A stretch of DNA of 10,296 bases from an uncultured Collinsella sp. GTDB taxonomy: Bacteria > Actinomycetota > Coriobacteriia > Coriobacteriales > Coriobacteriaceae. Shown piece after piece: positions 1-6,125 of the stretch. A model generated the notes under the pieces. It had not been told where the DNA came from. It made no database searches and saw nothing but the letters and a program-made list of their open reading frames with translations. Numbering within the stretch: the first letter of the stretch is position 1; each line of letters begins with the position of its first letter. The stretch is taken from NCBI GenBank assembly GCA_900547285.1, contig URGF01000063.1, forward strand, positions 1 through 10,296, given 5' to 3'. A program made the position numbers and the translations under genes.

Positions 1-7
1 CGGACAT

Positions 8-52
8 GCAAAGAGGCTCCGCATCGCGCTTCGCGCTGCGGAGCCTCTTTGC
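8..52. terminator. Bidirectional intrinsic terminator
   Basis: A perfect 16-bp inverted repeat (8-23 with 37-52) closes a loop that itself contains a 4-bp CGCG stem. The arms begin and end with AAAGAGG and CCTCTTT, so a short T tract is present for transcripts running in either direction. It probably ends a gene lying left of the window and insulates the riboflavin locus. No gene end is visible beside it, so the direction of use is inferred. Confidence 0.8.
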
Positions 53-210
53 GTCCTGCGGAATGTTCCGGAGAGAAACCCCGTCACGCCCCCGGATCCC
101 CTGCGTTTACGGCCTTGAGGTGGGCGTGGGCGGAGATCGTGGCTGATGGGGATACGTGTCCCGGTCGCATTTCTGGAGCGTTCCCCCGCCATAAATTAGC
201 CTCAGCATAC

Positions 211-238
211 TTGCACGAATACCCTCTCGTGCTACACT
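211..238 (+). promoter_or_regulatory. Putative extended -10 promoter for the riboflavin transport operon
   Basis: TTGCAC at 211-216 and TACACT at 233-238 are separated by 16 bases, and the -10 is preceded by TGC, an extended -10 feature. The -35 matches consensus at 3 of 6 positions and the -10 at 4 of 6, so the case rests mostly on position. Transcription would start near 245, just before the FMN riboswitch begins. The stretch 53-205 upstream holds nothing else I can identify. Confidence 0.5.
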
Positions 239-246
239 TGCAATTG

Positions 247-430
247 CTGTTTCAGGGCGGGGTGAAATTCCCCACTGGCGGTAAATCGGGCGGTGCCAAA
301 GGGGTGCCGTGGCGCAGGCGAGGACCTGCGTCGAGCCGATGAGTCCGCGACCCGTGTGTGCGTTGGTTCGCATGCCGGCTGAACTGGTGAGATCCCAGTA
401 CCAACGGTTAGAGTCCGGATGAAAGAGGCA
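247..430 (+). ncRNA. FMN riboswitch (RFN element)
   Basis: The conserved RFN blocks occur in order: GGGCGGGGTGAAATTCCCC with the P2 stem (259-262/270-273), ACTGGCGGTAAAT, TCCGCGACCCG, CTGAACTGGTGAGATCCCAGT with the P5 stem, ACCAACGGTTAGAGTCC and GGATGAAAGA. The P3 arm is long, closed by ATCGG/CCGAT (285-289/336-340), and contains a GCAGG/CCTGC hairpin. The family binds FMN and shuts down riboflavin synthesis or uptake genes. The closing P1 stem can pair CTGTTTC (247-253) with GAAAGAG (421-427), with one mismatch, and could extend to about 430. The purine-rich ribosome binding site of ribU lies at about 424-433. I see no intrinsic terminator between the aptamer and the gene, so control is probably at translation initiation. 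P1 boundaries are approximate. Confidence 0.95.
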
Positions 431-439
431 GGTGATCTT

Positions 440-1030
440 ATGTCTGAACAGTCGCAGCATATCCATTTTGAGAACACGAATAGGTGGAGCACCAAACAGC
501 TCGTTACCATGGCGCTGATGTGCGCCTTGGGTGCCCTGTTTATGTACGTGCAGTTGCCCATCCTTCCTTCGGCGCCGTTTTTGACCTATGATCCGTCGCT
601 GGTGCCGGCGATGGTGTGTGGGTTTGCATATGGCCCCGGTGCCGGTACCGCTGTTGCCGCCATGGCGATCGTTATCCATGCGCTCACTACGGGTGACTGG
701 GTCGGCGCGCTTATGAACCTGGTTGCCACGCTGGGCTACATTCTGCCCGCGGCTATCGTCTATCAGAAGATGCATACCTATAAGGGTGCCGTGATTGGCC
801 TGGTGCTCGGCGTTATTGCCGCTACGGCGTTGTCTATGGTCGCAAACCTTACCATTGGCGTATGGTTCTGGTATGGCTCGGTCGATGCGATCGCTCCGCT
901 CATGATTCCTGCCGTGCTGCCGTTCAACCTCATCAAGACCGTGCTCAACTCGGTGTTGACGCTGGCGGTGTACAAGGCGGTCTCCAACCTCATCACGCCT
1001 AAAAAGGACCAGGTCAAAGGCCGCGCATGA
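440..1030 (+). CDS. ribU: Riboflavin ECF transporter substrate-binding subunit RibU
   Basis: This is the S component that captures riboflavin in the membrane and docks onto the EcfA/EcfT energising module. The 196-residue protein is very hydrophobic, with about six membrane segments (roughly 20-40, 53-68, 68-83, 88-108, 116-143 and 153-184). It carries RibU-type motifs: YDPSLVP at 50-56, a small-residue stretch around FAYGPGAGT, Asn93 in the next helix, and PFNLIK at 161-166 before the last helix. The length fits the family. I start it at 440, because the in-frame ATG at 419 lies inside the conserved 3' end of the riboswitch. AGAGGCAGG at 424-432 is then a well-placed ribosome binding site. 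The stop overlaps the next start (ATGA, 1027-1030), which suggests translational coupling. The riboflavin assignment rests on these motifs plus the FMN riboswitch directly upstream. Confidence 0.93.
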   Translation: MSEQSQHIHFENTNRWSTKQLVTMALMCALGALFMYVQLPILPSAPFLTYDPSLVPAMVCGFAYGPGAGTAVAAMAIVIHALTTGDWVGALMNLVATLGYILPAAIVYQKMHTYKGAVIGLVLGVIAATALSMVANLTIGVWFWYGSVDAIAPLMIPAVLPFNLIKTVLNSVLTLAVYKAVSNLITPKKDQVKGRA

Positions 1031-2931
1031 TTGAGTGTCGGGGCGTTTCCTTTAGCTATGACGGTGCTGCGAAAGCACTCGACGGCGTCGATCTGAACAT
1101 CGAGGATGGCGAGTTTTTCTGCATCCTCGGTGGCAATGGGTCGGGCAAGTCGACGTTTGCCAAGCATCTGAATGCGCTGTTGCAGCCCGATGCGGGCACG
1201 GTACGTATCAATGGCATGGATGCGTCCGACCCCGAGCTGGTCTACGACATTCGTTCGACCGCGGGCATGGTGTTCCAGAATCCCGATGATCAGCTAGTGG
1301 CAACGCTTGTCGAAGATGACGTCGCGTTTGGTCCCGAAAACCTTGGCGTGCCATCGGCGCAAATTGCGCAGCGCGTACGCGAGGCGCTGAAGGGTGTGGG
1401 CCTGGTGGGCTTTGAGCGCCACGAGACCCACGCGCTTTCGGGTGGCCAAAAGCAGCGCGTGGCGCTTGCCGGCGTGCTCGCCATGGAGCCGCGCGTGCTC
1501 ATTTTGGATGAGGCGTCCTCGATGCTCGATCCGCGCGGGCGCAAGGGCCTTATGAAGGCTTGCCGCGCGTTGCACGATCGCGGCATGACCATCGTGATGA
1601 TTACGCACTTTATGGAAGAGGCCGCCGAGGCCGATCGTGTCGCGGTGTTTCGGGCAGGGCGCGTTGCCATGCTCGGTACGCCCGAGGAAATCTTGACGCA
1701 GGCGGACGAACTTGCGCAGCTCAACCTGGATATGCCGGCGTCGTGCTGTCTAGGTAGGGCACTTCGTGAGAAGGGCGTTTCCGTTTGCGCGCAGGTGCGC
1801 GAGACAGATATGGTCGCCGAGATTGCGCAGGCTTATGCCGAGCGGAGTGGGGCAGGCATCGCGGGACAGTCTTCCGTATCCCAGTTGGAAATCGCTGGCG
1901 TCACTGTTCCGGTAGACAACGAGGGCAACGCGTCGGAGCCCGTCATCGAGCTATCCCATGTTTCGTACAGTTATTCGCTCAGTCCGCGCGAGCGCCGCCG
2001 CTGGCATAAGCGCTCGGCCACTGCGGGCAAATCGAACAAACAGGCTCTCTGGGGAAACGACCCCAGCAGCCCGTGGGCGCTGCGCGATGTATCGCTGACG
2101 GTGCGTCGCGGCGAGTTCCTGGGTTTGGCAGGTCATACCGGTTCGGGTAAGTCGACGCTGGTCCAGCATCTCAACGGGCTGATTCGCCCCCAGGAGGGAT
2201 CCGTTCGCGCGCTGGGGCTCGATCTGTCAAACAAGAAAGACGCCGCTGCGGTTAAGGCCAAGGTCGGCGTGGTGTTTCAATACCCTGAGCGTCAGCTGTT
2301 TGCCGAAACCGTGGCGCAGGACGTGGCGTTTGGTCCGCACAACCTTGGCTTGCCGCAAGATGAAGTCGACCGCCGTGTCGAGTCATCGCTCTCGCGCGTG
2401 GGCCTCGACCTTGCCACGATAGGCGACAAGAGCCCCTTTGAGCTTTCGGGCGGACAGCAGCGGCGTGTGGCGTTTGCCGGCGTGCTCGCTATGGAGCCCG
2501 AGGTGCTGGTACTCGATGAGCCCATGTCGGGGCTCGATCCGGCTGCGCGCAGGGATTTCCTAGGGCTCATTCGCCGTCTTCATGACGAGGGCCTGACCGT
2601 TGTCATGGTTTCGCATAGTATGGATGACCTGGCCAATTGCTGTGACCGCATCGTCGTAATGAACGAAGGTGCGGTGTTTGCCGAGGGAACCCCCGCGCAG
2701 GTGTTTGCGCATGCCGATGAGCTCAAGTCGATCGGCTTAGGCGTTCCCGCCGCCCAGCGTATGGCGCTGGCGCTTACGGAGGCGGGCGTGCCGCTGCGTC
2801 GCGGCGGGCTCTATACGGTTGAGTCGTTGGCCGACGAGTTGGCAGATTTGTTGATCGGTCGCTCAGACGGCTCTTCTAACGTCTCGGACAAGGCCAAATC
2901 CGAAACGGTCGCGCGAGAGGAGGGCTGCTAA
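1027..2931 (+). CDS. Fused EcfA1-EcfA2 ATPase of the riboflavin ECF transporter
   Basis: This 634-residue protein contains two complete ABC ATPase domains, where most ECF systems use two separate chains of about 280 residues each. Domain 1 (about 1-225) has Walker A GGNGSGKST (35-43), Q-loop VFQNPDDQLV, signature LSGGQKQR (138-145), Walker B LILDEASSMLDP with Glu162, and H-loop His194. These are EcfA1-like features. Domain 2 (about 306-575) has Walker A GHTGSGKST (369-377), Q-loop VFQYPERQLF, signature LSGGQQRR (473-480), Walker B VLVLDEP with Glu498, and H-loop His530. These are EcfA2-like. Both sites look catalytically intact. Residues 231-305 form the linker, and a basic stretch at about 320-345 interrupts the start of domain 2. 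The protein would power uptake by ATP hydrolysis at the cytoplasmic face, bound to EcfT. It overlaps ribU by 4 bases and ecfT by 1. Confidence 0.96.
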   Translation: MIECRGVSFSYDGAAKALDGVDLNIEDGEFFCILGGNGSGKSTFAKHLNALLQPDAGTVRINGMDASDPELVYDIRSTAGMVFQNPDDQLVATLVEDDVAFGPENLGVPSAQIAQRVREALKGVGLVGFERHETHALSGGQKQRVALAGVLAMEPRVLILDEASSMLDPRGRKGLMKACRALHDRGMTIVMITHFMEEAAEADRVAVFRAGRVAMLGTPEEILTQADELAQLNLDMPASCCLGRALREKGVSVCAQVRETDMVAEIAQAYAERSGAGIAGQSSVSQLEIAGVTVPVDNEGNASEPVIELSHVSYSYSLSPRERRRWHKRSATAGKSNKQALWGNDPSSPWALRDVSLTVRRGEFLGLAGHTGSGKSTLVQHLNGLIRPQEGSVRALGLDLSNKKDAAAVKAKVGVVFQYPERQLFAETVAQDVAFGPHNLGLPQDEVDRRVESSLSRVGLDLATIGDKSPFELSGGQQRRVAFAGVLAMEPEVLVLDEPMSGLDPAARRDFLGLIRRLHDEGLTVVMVSHSMDDLANCCDRIVVMNEGAVFAEGTPAQVFAHADELKSIGLGVPAAQRMALALTEAGVPLRRGGLYTVESLADELADLLIGRSDGSSNVSDKAKSETVAREEGC

Positions 2932-3731
2932 TGGAGGCGTTCTCATTCGGCAGCTACTATCCCGGGGATAGCGCGGTGCATCGCCTGGATCCGCGCACTA
3001 AGTTGCTCTTGGGCTTTGTGTTTCTGATCACGACGCTCACGGTCAGCAGCTTCCGCGGACTGGTCCCGGTCGCAATCTTTGTTGTTCTGATTTATACCGT
3101 GTCCCGGGTGCCGGCTCGTCGCGTCCTGTCATCGATGGCGCCGCTGCTGGCGATCGTCGCGGTGGTCGCGGTGCTCAACCTGTTTTCAGACCAGAGCGGG
3201 CGCATTCTGTGGCAGCTCGGCTTTTTGCAGATAAGCGAGGGCTCGCTGCATTCCGCCGCCTTTATGGCGTGCCGCCTGACCTTGATGATGGCCGGTATGA
3301 GCGCCATTACGCTCACCACGCCCACGCTCGACCTCACCGCGGGCTTTGAGCGTCTGCTCGCACCGTTTGCGCGCGTGGGGCTCCCCGCGCATGAGCTCGG
3401 CATGATCATGGGCATCGCGTTGCGCTTTATGCCGCAGTTTGCCACCGAGATGAAGCAGACGGCCGATGCGCAGGCAAGTCGCGGAGCGCGCGTAACGGGC
3501 GGTCCGCTCGGTGGCGTACGCATGCTCGGCAGTGTGGCGATCCCGCTGTTCACGGGCGTGTTCCGTCATGCCGAGACGCTGTCTGCTGCCATGGATGCAC
3601 GCTGCTATCACGGCGAGCAGGGACGCACGCGTCTGCACGCGCTTGCATTTGGCCGCAGCGATGCGTTGGCGGCGGTGGTGACGGCGTTGTTGCTCATCTG
3701 CGTCATCGTCATCAATCTTCAACTTGTTTAG
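2931..3731 (+). CDS. ecfT: ECF transporter transmembrane subunit EcfT
   Basis: This 266-residue membrane protein couples the ATPases to the S component. It has hydrophobic segments at about 25-60, 66-85, 108-130 and 245-264, and the typical N-terminal HRLDPRTKLL. The two coupling helices carry the family's Ala-Arg-type motifs, which insert into the ATPase grooves: QASRGAR (181-187) and MDARCYHGEQGRTR (221-234). Length and motif spacing are normal. The start ATG shares one base with the stop of the preceding ATPase gene (TAATG), so translation is probably coupled. With ribU and the fused ATPase it makes a complete dedicated riboflavin importer. There is no sign that it is orphaned or degraded, although EcfT proteins elsewhere may also serve other S components. 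Confidence 0.95.
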   Translation: MEAFSFGSYYPGDSAVHRLDPRTKLLLGFVFLITTLTVSSFRGLVPVAIFVVLIYTVSRVPARRVLSSMAPLLAIVAVVAVLNLFSDQSGRILWQLGFLQISEGSLHSAAFMACRLTLMMAGMSAITLTTPTLDLTAGFERLLAPFARVGLPAHELGMIMGIALRFMPQFATEMKQTADAQASRGARVTGGPLGGVRMLGSVAIPLFTGVFRHAETLSAAMDARCYHGEQGRTRLHALAFGRSDALAAVVTALLLICVIVINLQLV

Positions 3732-3761
3732 GCGCGATTCGAGCGCAAGAAAGGGGTCCCC

Positions 3762-4208
3762 ATGACCGACAATGACCGCACGGCTCAGCTCGAGCGTGCC
3801 TGCTCGTATCTCAGACGCATTCCGGCGTGGTATCTTGCTACGACCGATGCAAGCGACGGGCATCAGCCCCGCGTGAGGCCGTTTTCGTTTGCCATGGTCG
3901 ATGACGACAAGTTTTGGTTTTGCACGTCGCGCGACAAGGACGTGTGGGCGGAGTTGAGCACGAATCCTAAGTTTGAGGTATCGGGCTGGAAGCCGGGGGA
4001 GTGCTGGATCGTGTTAACTGGCGAGGCCGCGCTCGAGGACGATGCGTTCGTGAGCGACAAGGTACGCCAGGCAGGCTTTAAGCACATGGTGGGCATTGGC
4101 GAGGAACACGATAGCGCCAACGATGGCCGCCTTGCATTCTTCTCGGTCCGCAACATTGCCGCGCGCTTCTGTGATATCGACGGCAGCGAGGAGTGCCTGG
4201 AGCTCTAG
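3762..4208 (+). CDS. Flavin split-barrel protein, pyridoxamine 5'-phosphate oxidase-like (copy 1)
   Basis: This 148-residue soluble protein belongs to the broad PNPOx-like family of small flavin-binding split barrels, many of which bind FMN, F420 or heme. Supporting features are PAWYLATTD (21-29), the family-typical VRPFSFA (38-44) followed by a strand ending FWFCTS, KDVWAEL (59-65) and a C-terminal strand LAFFSVR. Such proteins usually work as dimers. The substrate cannot be told from sequence, and there is no reason to call it the vitamin B6 enzyme itself. AAGAAAGGGG, 6 bases before the ATG, is a good ribosome binding site. It begins 30 bases after ecfT with no terminator between, so it is probably in the FMN-riboswitch operon. 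The next gene is its paralogue. Confidence 0.82.
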   Translation: MTDNDRTAQLERACSYLRRIPAWYLATTDASDGHQPRVRPFSFAMVDDDKFWFCTSRDKDVWAELSTNPKFEVSGWKPGECWIVLTGEAALEDDAFVSDKVRQAGFKHMVGIGEEHDSANDGRLAFFSVRNIAARFCDIDGSEECLEL

Positions 4209-4252
4209 CTCACATAAGCCAGGCTCCCAAACTAGCTAGTACAGGAGGAAAC

Positions 4253-4663
4253 GTGGACGGATTGAATACGGTGCTGGAGTATCTGACGTCGGTGCCGGCA
4301 TGGTATTTGGCGACGAGCGTTGACGGACAGCCTCATGTGCGTCCGTTCTCGTTTGCACAGATTCAGGACGGCAAGCTGTGGTTTGTGACGGCGCGCACCA
4401 AAGATGTGTGGCAAGAGCTTCTGCAAAACCAGCGCTTTGAGGCCACGAGTTGGTGGCCGGGCCATGGTTGGTTGATCCTGCGCGGGCGTGCGGGGCTGGA
4501 AGACCGGGCTTCGAGTGAAATGCGCGAGGCCGGTTGGAAGCATCTTGAGCGCTTGAGCGAGCACTATGAGGGGCCTAACGACCCCACGCTCGTCTTCTTT
4601 AGCGTCGAGGATCCCGAGGCATTTATCTGCAATCACGACGAATGGGTGCCGGTCGAGCTCTAG
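4253..4663 (+). CDS. Flavin split-barrel protein, pyridoxamine 5'-phosphate oxidase-like (copy 2)
   Basis: This is a paralogue of the preceding gene that aligns along its whole length: PAWYLAT (15-21), VRPFSFA (29-35), LWFVTAR, TKDVWQEL (49-56), GLED (81-84) and VFFSVED (114-120). The 136-residue protein begins at GTG 4253, because AGGAGG at 4243-4248 sits just before it. A longer in-frame reading would start inside the previous gene and has no such site. The gap to copy 1 is 44 bases, so the two are likely co-transcribed and arose by tandem duplication followed by divergence. It is richer in Trp than copy 1 (WWPGHGW against WKPGECW), which may reflect a different ligand pocket. It probably binds a flavin, with substrate unknown. 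Confidence 0.82.
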   Translation: MDGLNTVLEYLTSVPAWYLATSVDGQPHVRPFSFAQIQDGKLWFVTARTKDVWQELLQNQRFEATSWWPGHGWLILRGRAGLEDRASSEMREAGWKHLERLSEHYEGPNDPTLVFFSVEDPEAFICNHDEWVPVEL

Positions 4664-4698
4664 CCAGCTGGCTCATCCTAACAACTTAGTTTTCGCAT

Positions 4699-4756
4699 GG
4701 GCGGGCCCTGTGTTGCCTGGCACCGTAAAGAGTGCCGGTCGATACGGGGCCCGCTC
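4699..4756 (+). terminator. Nested GC-rich hairpin, probable terminator of the riboflavin operon
   Basis: A 13-bp stem (4699-4711 with 4744-4756, two wobble pairs) encloses a second 7-bp stem (4717-4723 with 4732-4738) with an 8-base loop. It lies 35 bases after the stop of the second split-barrel gene and is followed by TATTTGTC, a weak T-rich tail. Position favours termination of the riboflavin locus. The modest tail means a Rho-assisted stop, or a structured 5' element of the arg transcript, is also possible. Confidence 0.55.
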
Positions 4757-4798
4757 TATTTGTCAATTCCTTCAAACGAATGTGTCGGGAATGTTTCA

Positions 4799-4835
4799 AT
4801 GCATGAATATGCAAACTATTTACGTATTCATGCAT
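4799..4835. promoter_or_regulatory. Palindromic operator, probable ArgR (ARG-box) site
   Basis: A perfect 11-bp inverted repeat (ATGCATGAATA at 4799-4809, TATTCATGCAT at 4825-4835) has further symmetry inside: 15 of 18 base pairs match around a centre at 4817. Each arm holds CATGAATA, the half-site typical of ArgR/AhrC operators, and the 37-bp span suits a hexamer covering two adjacent boxes. A weaker half-site, TGCATAAAT, follows at 4893-4901. It lies 86 bases before argC, where arginine repression would be expected. The promoter is not clear; TGCTAAAGT at 4843-4851 could be an extended -10, which would put the operator over the -35 region. Confidence 0.65.
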
Positions 4836-4920
4836 CTTTTGGTGCTAAAGTTTCAACCCACTTCATAACGACCGCTGCGAAATGCGCATCGGTGCATAAA
4901 TCGCAGACAAGGAGTCTGAT

Positions 4921-5991
4921 ATGTCTTTGAAGGTTGGAATCGTCGGCGCGGCTGGATATGCCGGAGCCGAGCTCATTCGCCTCGTGCTCGGTCATCCCGA
5001 GTTTGAACTTGTTGCCATTACGTCCAACGCCGATGCCGGCCAGCCGCTGTCCGCGGTGTATCCGAGCTTTGCTGGCGTGAGCGATCTGGTTTTCACCACG
5101 CATGACGCCCCCGAGCTCAAGAGCTGCGATGCGGTTTTTCTTGCCGTGCCGCACACGGCTGCCATGGCACAGGTGCCCGCCCTGCTTGCCGCAGACGTTT
5201 CCTGCTTTGATCTTTCGGCCGATTACCGCCTGAGCGATCCGGCCGTGTTTGAGGCATGGTATGCCGCCGAGCACACGAGCCCCGAGCTACTCAAGACACG
5301 TGCCTTCGGCCTGCCCGAGCTGTTCTGCCAGGACTTGGAGACCGCTGCTTCCAGCCATGCCGCCGGAAAGCCCGTTTTGGTCGCCTGCGCCGGTTGCTAT
5401 CCCACCGCAACGAGCCTTGCTGCCGCGCCCGCCGTGCGCGCCGGCTGGGTTGCCCAGAGCGGCCCCGTGATCGTCGATGCCATCAGCGGTGTGACGGGTG
5501 CCGGCAAGTCCTGCAACGCTCGTACGCATTTTTGCAGCGCCGACGAGAATTTGGAGGCCTACGGCGTGGGCAAGCATCGCCACACGCCCGAGATTGAGCA
5601 AATCCTTGGCCTGACCGATCGCGTCGTCTTTACCCCGCACCTGGCACCGCTCAAGCGTGGTCTGCTTTCCACGGTGACGATGCCGCTTGCGCCGCAGGCC
5701 ATCGACTCCCTGGCTCTTGAGGACGTTGTCGACTATTACAAGCAGTTCTATGCCGGTCGCATCTTTGTGCGCGTGCTCGACGCCGGTCAGCAGCCCAAGA
5801 CGGCTTCGGTCGTCGGCACCAACGCCGCCCAGATCGGTCTCGCGCTCAACAAGCGCGCGGGCGCGCTGGTGGCGACGGGCGCCATCGACAATCTGTGCAA
5901 GGGCGCTGCGGGCCAAGCAGTCCAGTGCGCCAATATCGTCTTTGGCTTTGACGAGCGACGAGGCTTGCCCACAGTGGCGTGCCCGGTGTAG
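4921..5991 (+). CDS. argC: N-acetyl-gamma-glutamyl-phosphate reductase
   Basis: ArgC catalyses the third step of arginine synthesis, NADPH-dependent reduction of N-acetylglutamyl phosphate to N-acetylglutamate semialdehyde. The 356-residue protein has an N-terminal nucleotide-binding loop, GIVGAAGYAGAEL (6-18), then SADYRL (99-104) and the active-site segment VACAGCYPT with nucleophile Cys159. The conserved SGVTGAGK (189-196) and HRHTPEI (219-225, with the expected catalytic histidine) follow. Length is usual for the type-1 enzyme. AAGGAG at 4909-4914, 6 bases before the ATG, fixes the start. It is the first gene of the arg cluster and lies downstream of the probable ArgR operator. A 134-base gap with a terminator-like fold separates it from argJ. 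Confidence 0.97.
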   Translation: MSLKVGIVGAAGYAGAELIRLVLGHPEFELVAITSNADAGQPLSAVYPSFAGVSDLVFTTHDAPELKSCDAVFLAVPHTAAMAQVPALLAADVSCFDLSADYRLSDPAVFEAWYAAEHTSPELLKTRAFGLPELFCQDLETAASSHAAGKPVLVACAGCYPTATSLAAAPAVRAGWVAQSGPVIVDAISGVTGAGKSCNARTHFCSADENLEAYGVGKHRHTPEIEQILGLTDRVVFTPHLAPLKRGLLSTVTMPLAPQAIDSLALEDVVDYYKQFYAGRIFVRVLDAGQQPKTASVVGTNAAQIGLALNKRAGALVATGAIDNLCKGAAGQAVQCANIVFGFDERRGLPTVACPV

Positions 5992-6019
5992 CACATTCGA
6001 TTGTTAACGATTTGGTAGT

Positions 6020-6099
6020 CGGGCATCGAGTGGGGCGCCACTCTTAAGCTGGTCTCATGATCACGACTGGCATGGCGCACCAACCGATGCCCGTTTTTT
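6020..6099 (+). terminator. Branched intrinsic terminator or attenuator between argC and argJ
   Basis: A perfect 9-bp stem (CGGGCATCG at 6020-6028 with CGATGCCCG at 6085-6093) is followed at once by six Ts (6094-6099). Inside it, AGTGG(GGCG)CCACT (6029-6042) makes a second hairpin. A weaker third arm can form from TGGT/ACCA and CATG/CATG (6050-6082). Together this is a three-way junction ending in a T tract. It lies entirely between two genes of the same pathway, 9 bases before the argJ ribosome binding site. It may be a partial terminator that lowers argJBD, or a regulated attenuator. No ligand or antiterminator fold is evident. Confidence 0.7.
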
Positions 6100-6125
6100 G
6101 TTTGACATAAGGAGTCGTAAAGACG

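Noticed and set aside
49..342. Open frame of 97 codons on the + strand before ribU
   Set aside because: It runs through the probable promoter and the conserved FMN aptamer, has no ribosome binding site, and reads as low-complexity Pro/Arg/Gly sequence.
4193..4252. Longer N-terminus for the second split-barrel protein
   Set aside because: It would start inside the end of copy 1, adds residues with no counterpart in the paralogue, and ignores the AGGAGG at 4243-4248.
4791..4868. 25-codon frame upstream of argC as a possible arginine leader peptide
   Set aside because: It has no ribosome binding site and no arginine codons, and it is simply a reading through the palindromic operator.
6102..6107. 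Perfect TTGACA before argJ as a possible -35 box
   Set aside because: A -10 at normal spacing would fall on the argJ start codon, and no TATAAT-like sequence is there.
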